Shown here piece after piece: positions 30,083-39,319 of a stretch of DNA of 46,249 nt. Every line of letters begins with the position of its first letter. Position 1 is the first letter of the stretch. The notes below the pieces were generated by a model that saw nothing but the letters and a program-made list of their open reading frames with translations, was not told the DNA's origin and did no database searches. Source of the DNA: DTNV01 sp964388435 (GTDB taxonomy: Archaea; Micrarchaeota; Micrarchaeia; Norongarragalinales; UBA8480); the NCBI GenBank assembly GCA_964388435.1, contig CAYMAH010000064.1, positions 1-46,249 of the forward strand, given 5' to 3'. Position numbers and translations under genes: made by a program.

Positions 30083-31165
30083 TTATCTTGTGATTTTAAG
30101 TTGTTTAACCCGTTCATAAAGTTCCTTTGCTTCAGAGTTTTTTTCGAAATGTTCTCTTACCGGCTTTATCAGTTCGTTGAGGTGGAATGAAACGCTTTTC
30201 TTCAAGTCAAGTGGGTGTATCTTTCCTTCAGTGTAGTCTTTTTCAAGGGAAGTGTAATCAAAGTATTCAGCGTCGCCTCCGAATTCTTTTTTTCTTTCGA
30301 TTTTCATTGATTTGAAGCCCCTGAATATTAATTCTTTTGAATATTGCATCATTGGGTTTCCTTCCACTATTTTGAGTGGGCAGTAAGCTTTTCCTATCTT
30401 TCTTGTTATTTCTTCTTCTGAATCGTGGACAAAAATGCCAGTTTCAGGCTTGCTTTTGCTCATCTTATGATCAATTTCAACTTCCAGTTTGGTTTCATCG
30501 CTTGCGCTTGCGCTGGAAACCCCGTCAAGGCCTAAAATTAGAAGGTGATGAGCGGCGATGGGTTTTTTCCACTTCATTTTTTCGGCTATTTCTCTTGCTA
30601 GCATTGAAGCTTTTCTTTGGTCCATTCCAAGTTGGCAGATGTCGACATTCAATTGAAAAACGTCAGCGGTTTGCATTGAGGGGTAGAACAGTTCAGCCAC
30701 TTCTTTTATCTCACCCTCTTTTCTTCCCGCTATTTGCATCGCCCTTAAAGTGCGGTTTAGGGTTTGATTTTTGGCTATTATCAATACTTTCTTCCAGTAC
30801 TCGGGATTGTCGAAATTTTCCTTGTGCCACACGAATTCTACTTTGTCTCCTATTCCGCCTGCTTTCCACACTTCAATAAAATAATTCCCGACAATTCTTA
30901 TGTCATCAAGATTTCCACTCATTTTGTTGTTGATCCAGGCGAATGAGTCTGCGAGCAAAAGCTTGAATTTCACTCCTGTTTTGACAATGTTTTTCAAAAG
31001 CAGCGGTCTGTAAACTCCGAATGCTAGGTGCGCTAGCCCCGATGGTTCGAAGCCGTCGTATGCTACTGGGTGGTTGTTGGTTTCGAAAAGTTTTTTTAGT
31101 TCCTGTTCAGAAATCAGTTCTTGAACGCTGTTTTTGATTATATTAACCTTTTCTTCGACTTCCAT
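30083..31165 (-). CDS. tyrS: tyrosyl-tRNA synthetase, archaeal type
   Basis: 360 residues, class I fold. The HIGH-like motif is SGLAHLAFGVYRP (about residue 42) and the KMSKS loop is HKMSKSKPETGIFV (about residue 233). The motifs LFYPSMQTADVFQLNVDICQ and LGMDQRKASMLAREIAEKM are the tyrosine and tRNA-binding regions of the archaeal/eukaryal type. It charges tRNA-Tyr. Full-length gene, followed by a GNAT gene on the same strand upstream. Confidence 0.95.
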   Translation of the reverse strand: MEVEEKVNIIKNSVQELISEQELKKLFETNNHPVAYDGFEPSGLAHLAFGVYRPLLLKNIVKTGVKFKLLLADSFAWINNKMSGNLDDIRIVGNYFIEVWKAGGIGDKVEFVWHKENFDNPEYWKKVLIIAKNQTLNRTLRAMQIAGRKEGEIKEVAELFYPSMQTADVFQLNVDICQLGMDQRKASMLAREIAEKMKWKKPIAAHHLLILGLDGVSSASASDETKLEVEIDHKMSKSKPETGIFVHDSEEEITRKIGKAYCPLKIVEGNPMMQYSKELIFRGFKSMKIERKKEFGGDAEYFDYTSLEKDYTEGKIHPLDLKKSVSFHLNELIKPVREHFEKNSEAKELYERVKQLKITR

Positions 31166-31174
31166 GAGTTTATT

Positions 31175-31633
31175 TTAAACCCCATTTTTTTTAAATGTTT
31201 TCCTGTCTTTTAAATTTTCAAGCCTCATTTTTATTATTCTCCTGCCGTAAAGTGTCTTTCTGCTATAGCCTTTTTTTTCAAATCCGATCTTTTCATATAA
31301 TCTCATAGCCCCGGAATTGCCCTCGTCAACAAGAAGCATCAAAGGCTTGCCGTATTTTATTAATCTTTTAACCAGTTTTTCAGCGACTCCTTTGCTTCTG
31401 TGCTCTGGGAGTGTTGCAAGCCCCAGGATGAATATTTTGTTTTTCTGGTTTTTGGCGTGAATGAACGCGATCGTTGTTTTTTTTTCAACTCCTATAAAAA
31501 AAATGTTATTGTCTTCTGTTAATTCTTTTTTGATTTTTTCAAGATTGTTTTGAGCGTATGGGAAGTAAGTTCTAATCATTGTAATGACGGAATAAGCATT
31601 TTTCTGGTTGGGTTTTTTGATTATCATTTTCAA
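31175..31633 (-). CDS. GNAT family N-acetyltransferase
   Basis: 152 residues. The acetyl-CoA binding motif is ILGLATLPEHRSKGVAEKLV (R-x-x-G-x-A), and the late LLVDEGNSGAMRLYEKIGFE matches motif B of the family. Substrate unknown; the closest style is RimI-like, which acetylates protein N-termini, but this cannot be told by reading. It precedes tyrS with a 9-bp gap. Confidence 0.85.
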   Translation of the reverse strand: MKMIIKKPNQKNAYSVITMIRTYFPYAQNNLEKIKKELTEDNNIFFIGVEKKTTIAFIHAKNQKNKIFILGLATLPEHRSKGVAEKLVKRLIKYGKPLMLLVDEGNSGAMRLYEKIGFEKKGYSRKTLYGRRIIKMRLENLKDRKTFKKNGV

Positions 31634-31666
31634 AATCTTATTTTCAAAATCTTTTTTAAAGTTTTT

Positions 31667-34039
31667 TCAGCGTTTCTTGTGTTTGTCCTTTAAAAAGTAT
31701 TTCAAGTCGTACCTGAATTTTTTATCAGAAAGCTTAAACACCATATAAACAATCGAGGCGAAAACAATAACTCCCGCCAAAAGCGGAATGGAGTAATTAA
31801 AACCTTGATTTTTACTGTTTTCAGAATTGGTTGGTCCTTGCTGAGATTTTTCAACAACAGTGGTTTGAGTTGTTTTAACCGGTTGGTTTTGAAGGCATGA
31901 GATTGTAATTTCTTTATTTATGTTTGAGTTAAGAACTGAAACGTTTATAACGTTGGAAGCGGGGTTTATGATGGTGTTGAAAGAACCGTTGCTTTTAATC
32001 AAAACATTCGCTTGAGGTATCCAAACTTCGCTTGGGTAATATTCATTATCAAGAGTGACCTTTCCATATAGTTCAACGCTGCTTCCATTGCATGCGTAGC
32101 TTACTTCAAGGCTTGCGTTCTCGTTTAAAACTCTGAAGTTCATGGTTAGGTTGTTTGAAAGGTTATATAAATCAATGGAGGTTAGGGTAAATGAATAGTT
32201 TCCAGGAGGCTCTGAAAAATTGTATGAATTGTTAACTGGAATTGAATTATTGTTTAAAAGAATGTAAGATTTTGTTGAATTGGAGTCAATAACATTGAAT
32301 TTAAGCGTAACGTTGAAGTTTTCAGGGATGGTGTTGTTTGAAAGCCAGGCGTTTAATACTGGCGGATTGTGAATTGGAATGGCAATATAAGTATTGTTTA
32401 TATTGCCTAAAGCGTCTACAGCGGTTAGATTAACATAATAAAAACCATCGGGTGTTTTTGGAATTAGAAGCGTGAAAGAATTGTTGGCGTATACTACTTG
32501 TGAAGAAGAGTTGAAGGAAATCAAAGAAGGTTTTGAAGTGGTTATACTTCCGTAAGCAACGCTCCCGCTGATGTAGAAACTTTGGTTTAAAACAGCGTAG
32601 ACGCTTGGTGGGGTGGTGTCGGCAATGAAAGAAGATTTTGCAAAACCCTCGTTTTGATAGTAATCCCAACCTTGAATTTCAACAGTGGCGTTGCCGTCCA
32701 ATCCTTTAAAAACTTTGTAGCTTCCCGTAAAAGTGTAGTTGTTTGTTTTATTTAACTGGAGAATTGTTGAAGCGTTTCCTTGAAGCACTACTGCGGTGGC
32801 GTTTTGCAATGGCTTGTTTGATGACATTGAAATGGTGATATTAGAATTTGTTGTCAAAGGGGTGATTGAAACGCTTATTATCGGCGGGGTTATCTCAAGA
32901 TAATTTACAGTTAGATTGGAAATGCTGGCTGTTTCGCTTGACGGTTGTAATTGAACTTGAAATTGAGCGTAGTCAGATTCGGTTGGAGTGAACGCCTGCC
33001 ATGGCGTCCAAGAGTAGGAGTCGTTGCTGAACCTCGCGAGAAATTCAACGTTTCCTGAAGAGTTTAGTGAGTAATTCTCCCATTCTACTGGATAATTTTG
33101 TCCTATGATGTTGAAAATAAAGCTTCCTGAAACAGGGGTGAAGTTTATAACATCGAAACCGTTGCTTGTTCCGAAGATTCCTATATTCAAGTAATGTGAG
33201 TAATATGCAGAGGTTGAGTAATCGCCGTCAATGACATCACAGCCGTTGTAAAACCACACTACTCCCTGCGGGGTGGAAGCGAAAATAGAGTTTTGAATTT
33301 GGAAGGCGTTGAAAACAGTTTTAAAGCAGCTGTTTTCAGGCGTTAAATCGGATAAACTTGCGTTTAAAAACTGTATTCCGTTATTTGTGCTGGCAATTAA
33401 AAAACCATTATAATCTTGAATGTTTAACGTAGGGGTGTTTGAAAGCACTTCAGATGAATTGGTGTTTAAGTTAAAGCTTATCAAACCCTTGTTTGTGGCG
33501 GCGTATATTATATTATTTATAATAATAGAATTGAACACCGCAAAGCCCTGAAGGTAAGTTTGATTGTTTTGAATATTATCTATTCCTGAGAGTGTGTTGG
33601 CGTAAACATTAACCCCGTCGGTTGAGGTGCTTAGAACATAATTGAGATTTGAGAACGCAGTGTTTGAAGAGTCAAGCGTTTCAACGGTCTGTCCGTTAGA
33701 GTTTATTACAAGCAATCCGTTGGTTGTTGAAATATATATGGATTCATTGAATGGCATTGAGTTTAAAATCTGCGTTTGAATGTTTGTGACTCCCTGCCTT
33801 TCTAGGTTAAGTGAGTAGTTGTAAACTCCGAATTTTGTTGTTTGCAGTATGCTGTTGTTTGTAACAAAAACATTTACAGAGTAATCTGATGCAATGTGAG
33901 TAAGCGGGTAGGAAAGGTAAACAGTTCCGTTTAAGTTAATGGTGTTGTTGTAAATCCCTATGAGTGGGAGTTGCATTGACGCAAAGCCTACTGCTTGAAC
34001 AGCGGCTATTAAGAACATAAGAGAAAATAAGATTTTCAT
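31667..34039 (-). CDS. large secreted surface protein, propeller plus Ig-like domains, C-terminal membrane anchor
   Basis: 790 residues. A signal peptide is present (MKILFSLMFLIAAVQAVGFA). Residues about 90-310 consist of repeated segments ending in 'xTNGLxxxN', as in two-component regulator propellers (STTNGLLVINSN, AATNKGLISFNLN, ASTNNGIQFLN, ASTPQGVVWFYN). Beta-sandwich regions follow (about 385-640). Asn-rich composition suggests N-glycosylation. A transmembrane helix lies at 745-766, with a basic cytoplasmic end. It is probably an S-layer-associated or adhesion protein. No archaeosortase motif was seen. Confidence 0.75.
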   Translation of the reverse strand: MKILFSLMFLIAAVQAVGFASMQLPLIGIYNNTINLNGTVYLSYPLTHIASDYSVNVFVTNNSILQTTKFGVYNYSLNLERQGVTNIQTQILNSMPFNESIYISTTNGLLVINSNGQTVETLDSSNTAFSNLNYVLSTSTDGVNVYANTLSGIDNIQNNQTYLQGFAVFNSIIINNIIYAATNKGLISFNLNTNSSEVLSNTPTLNIQDYNGFLIASTNNGIQFLNASLSDLTPENSCFKTVFNAFQIQNSIFASTPQGVVWFYNGCDVIDGDYSTSAYYSHYLNIGIFGTSNGFDVINFTPVSGSFIFNIIGQNYPVEWENYSLNSSGNVEFLARFSNDSYSWTPWQAFTPTESDYAQFQVQLQPSSETASISNLTVNYLEITPPIISVSITPLTTNSNITISMSSNKPLQNATAVVLQGNASTILQLNKTNNYTFTGSYKVFKGLDGNATVEIQGWDYYQNEGFAKSSFIADTTPPSVYAVLNQSFYISGSVAYGSITTSKPSLISFNSSSQVVYANNSFTLLIPKTPDGFYYVNLTAVDALGNINNTYIAIPIHNPPVLNAWLSNNTIPENFNVTLKFNVIDSNSTKSYILLNNNSIPVNNSYNFSEPPGNYSFTLTSIDLYNLSNNLTMNFRVLNENASLEVSYACNGSSVELYGKVTLDNEYYPSEVWIPQANVLIKSNGSFNTIINPASNVINVSVLNSNINKEITISCLQNQPVKTTQTTVVEKSQQGPTNSENSKNQGFNYSIPLLAGVIVFASIVYMVFKLSDKKFRYDLKYFLKDKHKKR

Positions 34040-34139
34040 TAAATCTATATTTTTTGGCTTTGTTTAAATTATTTTTGGTTCATATTTTTTGAGTAGATTT
34101 CATTAAATTTGCAAACTTGAAAGCTTTACATAATCTGGT

Positions 34140-34616
34140 TTACGCAGCACGTTTAAGTAAGCTCTTTATAGATTCAATCCACCCTTGATGCTTTACTTCA
34201 ATTTTTATTTTTTTTCTTCCCACAAGTTCTTTATTGAATGCTTTTTCAAGTTTTTCAACCTCGTTTTTTTCAAGCTCGTTTTTATTTATAACTACCCTTA
34301 TATTAGTTCTTCCAAAGCTATCGCTTGAAATCTCAACTTTAGTTCCTTTTCCCTTGCCAGTAAACGGAGTGATTTTTTTATTTGAGGATTGTTCTTCAAG
34401 AATGCTCTTGTTTTTGATTTCTATAAAACCGTTTTTTATGAATTTTTCTTTGAAATAATTGGTATCATGACTTTTATTGTTATCTTGAAGTCTTAATTCC
34501 AAAATATTGAATTCGCCCTTTCCTTTAGGCTCCTTGTGATGTGCAATCCATTTTTCTTCAGTGGATTCTGAAAGGTCTTTCAATAACCTGGAATGGTTGG
34601 TTTCCATTGGCTTCAT
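34140..34616 (-). CDS. hypothetical protein
   Basis: 158 residues, not recognised. The N-terminal half is charged and possibly unstructured, and the second half has alternating strands (GTKVEISSDSFGRTNIRVVI) and a basic C-terminus (IESIKSLLKRAA). No membrane segment. It lies alone between the flippase gene and the surface protein gene, on the same strand. Confidence 0.6.
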   Translation of the reverse strand: MKPMETNHSRLLKDLSESTEEKWIAHHKEPKGKGEFNILELRLQDNNKSHDTNYFKEKFIKNGFIEIKNKSILEEQSSNKKITPFTGKGKGTKVEISSDSFGRTNIRVVINKNELEKNEVEKLEKAFNKELVGRKKIKIEVKHQGWIESIKSLLKRAA

Positions 34617-34668
34617 TTTATAAAATTAGAGCAGGCTATATTTTTAAATCTTTTTAAAATATAAAAAT

Positions 34669-36207
34669 TCAAATCCAATTTTGGATTGCCTGTCTTATTC
34701 CAGCTTTAGCCATGACCATCTTCAAAATGCTCTTGTCAAACTTGTCAAAACTTTTAAGCAAAAACAACATTATAACATAAATAAAGCCGAATATCACAAT
34801 GCTTATGAAAAAACTCGTCATTCCCCCTCTTATCTCATAAAAACCATATGCTAGGAGGATTGCCAAAAACGATGCAATGACGGACTTTAAATAGTTGAGT
34901 TTAATAGGATTTTCGCTTGTTAGTTTTCCAGTTTCAAACCATAGCAGAATTGAATTCAATGTAAGCGCCGTAGCGGTTCCGATAGCCCCTCCAGTAATTC
35001 CTATCATTGGAACAAGCGTTATTGTAACGCCTATCATTACAATTGAAGCTATTATAATATTGTACAACACCAATTTTGTCTTTTTGAACACGCTTAAAAC
35101 ATCGTTTGCGGGAGTTGAAAGGGAAGAGATGAAATAACCGAAGCTTCCAATGCTCATCGCCAGCGCTCCACTAGTGTAGGCGCTTCCGAAAAACACTTTC
35201 AAAATCTCGGCTGAAAAAAACACTATAAAAATAAAAACCGGAAAAGTGGAATAGAAAATCCATTTTGAAATTTTTACAAAAACACTGTCAAATTCCTTTT
35301 TCTTGTTTTTTGTTTTAAGCGCGGTTAAAAGTGGTATTTCAAGGGAAGCTAGGGAGAGGGGGATTACAGTCACCATAGAGGCGGTTGGCATTGCAGCGCT
35401 GTAAATTCCAACTTCGCTAGCGCTTAAAATCAATCCGATGACAAGAACGTCAAACCATCCTATTAAAAGAGATATTGTGCCGCTTAAAAAAAGAGGTGTT
35501 GAATAAGTTAAAACTTCTTTGTATTGATTTAAATCAGGCTTGGCTTTAAGAAAATTGAAATGTTTTAAAACAAAAAAGCCTATTATCATGAAAGATATGA
35601 CTGCTGGAAAGACATACCCCGCTGAAATTCCAATCAGGCCAAATCCAAGCCAGGCGGCGAAGAAAACAAGAAAAATTCTCACTATATTTTCTAAAAACAC
35701 TTTTATTCCAGCTTCATATTCATATTTTTTAATGGACCTCATTATGGCCGCGAAAATACCTCCCAAAATGTAAAAGGGAATGCTTAGTGCAAAGACTTGA
35801 AACATAGTTACAGAATTTGGAATGTGAAACACTTCGGCGAAGAACGGGCTTGCTATGAACATTATAACACCTCCCATTATTCCTGTGATCGCGCTTAAAA
35901 CCGTAACAACCATTCCAATGTTTATGGATTTTTCAAAGTTTTTTTTCTCTTCAAACTCAGGTATGAAACGGTAAGCGCCGTAAGAAAGCCCTGCTGCTGA
36001 TATAACTAAGAAAATGCTGAGAATCATCAAGCCGATTGAAAAGGCTCCGTAAACTATGGTTCCCTGCCTTGCAACTACCAGTCTAACTGCGTAAGCTATA
36101 AACTTCGCCACGAGAGAAACTAATATGAATATCAAACCGCTTTTAGCCATTATTTTAAGCGATTGTGTGAAAGCGTCTTCAAACTCCTTTGTTTCAATCG
36201 AATCCAT
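34669..36207 (-). CDS. polysaccharide flippase (Wzx/MATE-like)
   Basis: 512 residues, about 14 transmembrane helices, of the polysaccharide biosynthesis protein family (flippases for lipid-linked sugars). It has the characteristic basic N-terminal segment (GLIFILVSLVAKFIAYAVRL) and paired helices with Gly-rich packing. The ATG lies 14 bp inside the 3' end of the galU gene, so the two are translationally coupled. With galU and PGI/PMI this suggests a small glycan-assembly operon; the surface protein farther downstream may be one of its targets. Confidence 0.87.
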   Translation of the reverse strand: MDSIETKEFEDAFTQSLKIMAKSGLIFILVSLVAKFIAYAVRLVVARQGTIVYGAFSIGLMILSIFLVISAAGLSYGAYRFIPEFEEKKNFEKSINIGMVVTVLSAITGIMGGVIMFIASPFFAEVFHIPNSVTMFQVFALSIPFYILGGIFAAIMRSIKKYEYEAGIKVFLENIVRIFLVFFAAWLGFGLIGISAGYVFPAVISFMIIGFFVLKHFNFLKAKPDLNQYKEVLTYSTPLFLSGTISLLIGWFDVLVIGLILSASEVGIYSAAMPTASMVTVIPLSLASLEIPLLTALKTKNKKKEFDSVFVKISKWIFYSTFPVFIFIVFFSAEILKVFFGSAYTSGALAMSIGSFGYFISSLSTPANDVLSVFKKTKLVLYNIIIASIVMIGVTITLVPMIGITGGAIGTATALTLNSILLWFETGKLTSENPIKLNYLKSVIASFLAILLAYGFYEIRGGMTSFFISIVIFGFIYVIMLFLLKSFDKFDKSILKMVMAKAGIRQAIQNWI

Positions 36208-37060
36208 TTTTAATTATCTGCTCTAACATTTTTTTGAAATCCTTTAAATCCTCTCTTTTCAAACCTAATTCAACGGTTGCTTTCAGAAACTCCATTTTGT
36301 CTCCAACGCTGTAAACCCTTCCATTTATAACGTGCGCTAAAGCTTTATGCTTTTTCGCTAGTTTTAAAGTAGCGTCAGGAAGAAGATACTCTCCTTTGGA
36401 AATAGGTATTGAATCAATCGCGTCGAATATTTCAGGCGTGAAAACGTACCTTCCCATAGACGCTAGGTTAGACGGCGCTTTCTCAGGCTTTGGTTTTTCT
36501 ATAAAATCTTCTATTTCAAGAGTTTTTGAATCGATTTTTCTTCCTTTCACAATCCCAAACTTGTGAATTTCTTCCATTTTAACCTCTTCCACTCCTATGA
36601 CGCTTGCTTTGTGCTTTTCCATCACCATTTCAAGCTGTTTGATTGAAGGTGTTTTGCTTTCTACAATAACATCCCCTAGAAGAACCGCAAACTCCTCCCC
36701 GTCTAGGTGGTTCTTTGCGGTTCTTATAGCGTCAGCCAGGCCAAGCTGCTCTTTTTGCCTTACGTAAAAAATGTCGGCCATTTTTGAAACGTTTTCTACA
36801 ATGTCAAGCTTTTCCTTGTCTCCCTTGTTTTTCAAGACATGTTCAAGCTCAAAACTCTTGTCAAAATAATTTTCAATGGAATACTTTCCCCTTCCTGTGA
36901 CTATTATTATATCTTCAATTCCGCTTTTCAGCGCTTCCTCTACAATGTATTGAATGACTGGCTTGTCGATGATTGGAAGCATTTCCTTTGGCATTGCTTT
37001 TGTTATTGGTAGAAATCTTGTTCCAAAGCCCGCTGCTGGTATTACCGCTTTTCTAATCAT
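36194..37060 (-). CDS. galU: UTP-glucose-1-phosphate uridylyltransferase
   Basis: 288 residues. The nucleotidyl-binding motif AAGFGTRFLPITKAMPKEML is at the N-terminus, followed by IVEEALKSGIEDIIIVTGRG and the active-site VLLGDVIVE and FIEKPKPEKAPSNLASMGRY. It makes UDP-glucose from UTP and Glc-1-P for glycan synthesis. Its start overlaps the stop of the PGI/PMI gene by 4 bp (ATGA), and its end overlaps the flippase start by 14 bp: an operon. Confidence 0.93.
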   Translation of the reverse strand: MIRKAVIPAAGFGTRFLPITKAMPKEMLPIIDKPVIQYIVEEALKSGIEDIIIVTGRGKYSIENYFDKSFELEHVLKNKGDKEKLDIVENVSKMADIFYVRQKEQLGLADAIRTAKNHLDGEEFAVLLGDVIVESKTPSIKQLEMVMEKHKASVIGVEEVKMEEIHKFGIVKGRKIDSKTLEIEDFIEKPKPEKAPSNLASMGRYVFTPEIFDAIDSIPISKGEYLLPDATLKLAKKHKALAHVINGRVYSVGDKMEFLKATVELGLKREDLKDFKKMLEQIIKNGFD

Positions 37061-37992
37061 TTTTTCAACAACTCTCTTTTGAGTTTTTCAACCAATTCCA
37101 CCTTCCACGGATCAACGCCGTAAAGCTTTGCGAGTCTTACCGTCAAAAAATTAAAATAATGCAGGTAATAAAAAGCGTCCTGCAGGAGTGTTTTGCCTGG
37201 AGAGTTCAATTCAATTACTTTAACTCCCTTTTGTTCGAGAAAACTTTTTGTTATTTTCATTCTTTTCCTGATTTTTTCACTGTCAACCGCGCTTTTAAGG
37301 TAGAAAACCACGAACTTTGAATTTAAATTTTCAAAGCCGTTCATCTCATTGTGATTTAACTCTGGAAAAACGTTGAAAAAAGCCGGTGTTTTAGCATTCT
37401 CGTTGAATTTTATTTTACATGCCCTTCCAACTCCTTCCAAAAGAGAATTGGTGTAAATGAGCGGGGTTTTTCCAAGGCATTCCTTTTCCATTGTTTTGAA
37501 CTCCTGCTTTTCAAGCCAGTCGCCTGTTTTTTTCACTTCTTTTATATTGCTTGTCAAGCCGAGAGTGTCAAGAGTTTTAGTGAAGGAGTAGAAAAAGTAA
37601 CCGAAAGCGTTTCTTGGTTGGATGCCACTTGGAATTTTAACCAAAGACAAGTTGTTTTTTATTGCCATTTCAGTCAAAACGCCTCCATTTGAATAAACTA
37701 TGATTTGAATTTTTCTTTTCAAACCCTCTTTCAAAGCGCTTATTGTTTCTTCAGTATTACCGGAGTAAGAACAAGCCAATAAAAGAGTGTTTTTTGTTGT
37801 TCTCGGAAGGCCGTAATCGCGGTGGATTTCAAATGGAATATCCAGATTAGAATAACTTTTTAACAGCTCGCCGGGCAGCGCGCTACCTCCCATACCTGCT
37901 AGGATTATTTTATCTATTTTCGTTTTTTTAAATTTTAACTTAAAATCCAAACCTTTTGACAGTTGAACTGGAAATCCGTTGATTTCATCCAT
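37057..37992 (-). CDS. bifunctional phosphoglucose/phosphomannose isomerase
   Basis: 311 residues. Two SIS-type halves: GMGGSALPGELLKSY (sugar-phosphate binding) and SYSGNTEETISALKEGLKR, then the catalytic region PELNHNEMNGFENL, with Glu and His conserved in the archaeal PGI/PMI family. It interconverts glucose-6-P or mannose-6-P with fructose-6-P, feeding UDP-glucose and mannose pathways. It is the first gene of a three-gene operon with galU and the flippase. Confidence 0.9.
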   Translation of the reverse strand: MDEINGFPVQLSKGLDFKLKFKKTKIDKIILAGMGGSALPGELLKSYSNLDIPFEIHRDYGLPRTTKNTLLLACSYSGNTEETISALKEGLKRKIQIIVYSNGGVLTEMAIKNNLSLVKIPSGIQPRNAFGYFFYSFTKTLDTLGLTSNIKEVKKTGDWLEKQEFKTMEKECLGKTPLIYTNSLLEGVGRACKIKFNENAKTPAFFNVFPELNHNEMNGFENLNSKFVVFYLKSAVDSEKIRKRMKITKSFLEQKGVKVIELNSPGKTLLQDAFYYLHYFNFLTVRLAKLYGVDPWKVELVEKLKRELLKK

Positions 37993-38131
37993 GTTATTCT
38001 ACCTTTAAAATTTTTTAATTTGCAATTAATATTTAAAATAATGCAAAAATTACTTGATTTGCTTAATTTTTAAACCTATTCTTTTTTTTAATAGGTAAGG
38101 CTTGAAATAACCTGGTTTTAAATATTTTGAA

Positions 38132-39148
38132 CTAGAACCATTTTTGAAGCCGGTTTTGAGTGGAGCCAACGTCCTTAAAGCCTCTTTTAACCGCGTTTTC
38201 AACTCTGTCCTTGCTGAAGCCATAGTCAACCATGAATTCGGTTAATTCATTTTTTTGAACGATTCCTATTTTAAGGTTGTCTTTTTCAATTTCAGCCACT
38301 TCCGGCTTTAGGAATAAATCTTCAACTTCGCTCCATTCCATTTTTTCATTTAATTCTTTCAGTATTTCATCGAATGAATCGTGTTTTTTGACTAGTTTCA
38401 ACGCCTTCTTTGCGCCTATTCCCATCACTCCCTCGTTAAAATCCGTTCCGCTTAGCATTCCAATCCAAACGAGTTTTTTTCTGTTGATTCCAAGTTGTTC
38501 CAAATTTTTCTTCAATTCATACTCTTCAGGTGTTATTTCAATATATGCGTTTCTGTTAGGGATTTTTTTCCTCCCGCTTATGGCAATATTCCTTGCTAGA
38601 ATCGGAGTTCCGAAAAGCATGCAGTCAAAATCCTGCGATGCCGTGACATCGGTAACTCCTATTTCAGTCATGTAGCTGCACTGCGCCTCCCCTTCTGAAG
38701 GAGCTTGAACCCATGGAAGCCCCATTAAATCCAAAAGCTTTTTGACTTCGCCAACCATATCCCTTGTCAATCGCGATGTTCTCTGGGCGTACTTGCTTGC
38801 GTCTTCTTTTCTCCCTTCTTCAATTGCTTTTTGAAACGCTTTTTCAGCCTCTATTTTCATATTTTCCCTTTCCTCTATTGTTTTTTTCTTTAGAATGGAA
38901 GGCCTGCCGTCAAAAACATAGATTGGAGTTATATTTTTTTCAAGAAGGGAGCAGGTTCTGTAGAACAAGCCGCTTAAGTGGCTTGTCACCCTTCCCTTTT
39001 CATCCATTAAAGGAGTTCCATTGTAAGACCTTATGATGCTTATAAATTGAAATAAAGTGTTGTATGCATCTACCGCGAGTTTTTTTCCGCTCAACTCTTC
39101 AAGACTGACTTCTTTTTTCTCAAGGATTCCGCCTATCTTAACCCCCAT
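38132..39148 (-). CDS. fen: flap endonuclease FEN-1
   Basis: 338 residues: the XPG N-domain (AVDAYNTLFQFISIIR, FDGRPSILKKKTIEERENMK), I-domain acidic residues (PSEGEAQCSYMTEIG, ASQDFDCMLFG) and helix-hairpin-helix (LVWIGMLSGTDFNEGVMGIG). The C-terminus carries a PCNA-interacting peptide (QNRLQKWF). It removes 5' flaps during Okazaki fragment maturation and repair. All catalytic acidic residues seem present. Stand-alone gene. Confidence 0.96.
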   Translation of the reverse strand: MGVKIGGILEKKEVSLEELSGKKLAVDAYNTLFQFISIIRSYNGTPLMDEKGRVTSHLSGLFYRTCSLLEKNITPIYVFDGRPSILKKKTIEERENMKIEAEKAFQKAIEEGRKEDASKYAQRTSRLTRDMVGEVKKLLDLMGLPWVQAPSEGEAQCSYMTEIGVTDVTASQDFDCMLFGTPILARNIAISGRKKIPNRNAYIEITPEEYELKKNLEQLGINRKKLVWIGMLSGTDFNEGVMGIGAKKALKLVKKHDSFDEILKELNEKMEWSEVEDLFLKPEVAEIEKDNLKIGIVQKNELTEFMVDYGFSKDRVENAVKRGFKDVGSTQNRLQKWF

Positions 39149-39287
39149 TTCACAAAACCTTTTTTTTTAATTAAAATATTTTTTCAATGTTATACCTGCA
39201 AAAATTATTTTTTCAAAAAAACTTTAACAAAGTATTAAATCAAAACATTTAATTAACTTTTTCAACCCAAATTTTACCCTGTATTTT

Positions 39288-39299
39288 TTTATATAAATA
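39288..39299 (+). promoter_or_regulatory. TATA element of the glutaredoxin-like gene
   Basis: TTTATATAAATA, about 21-32 nt before ATG 39320, with a short AGGTG ribosome binding site between. Confidence 0.5.
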
Positions 39300-39319
39300 A
39301 AAAAAGGTGTTTTGGCAAA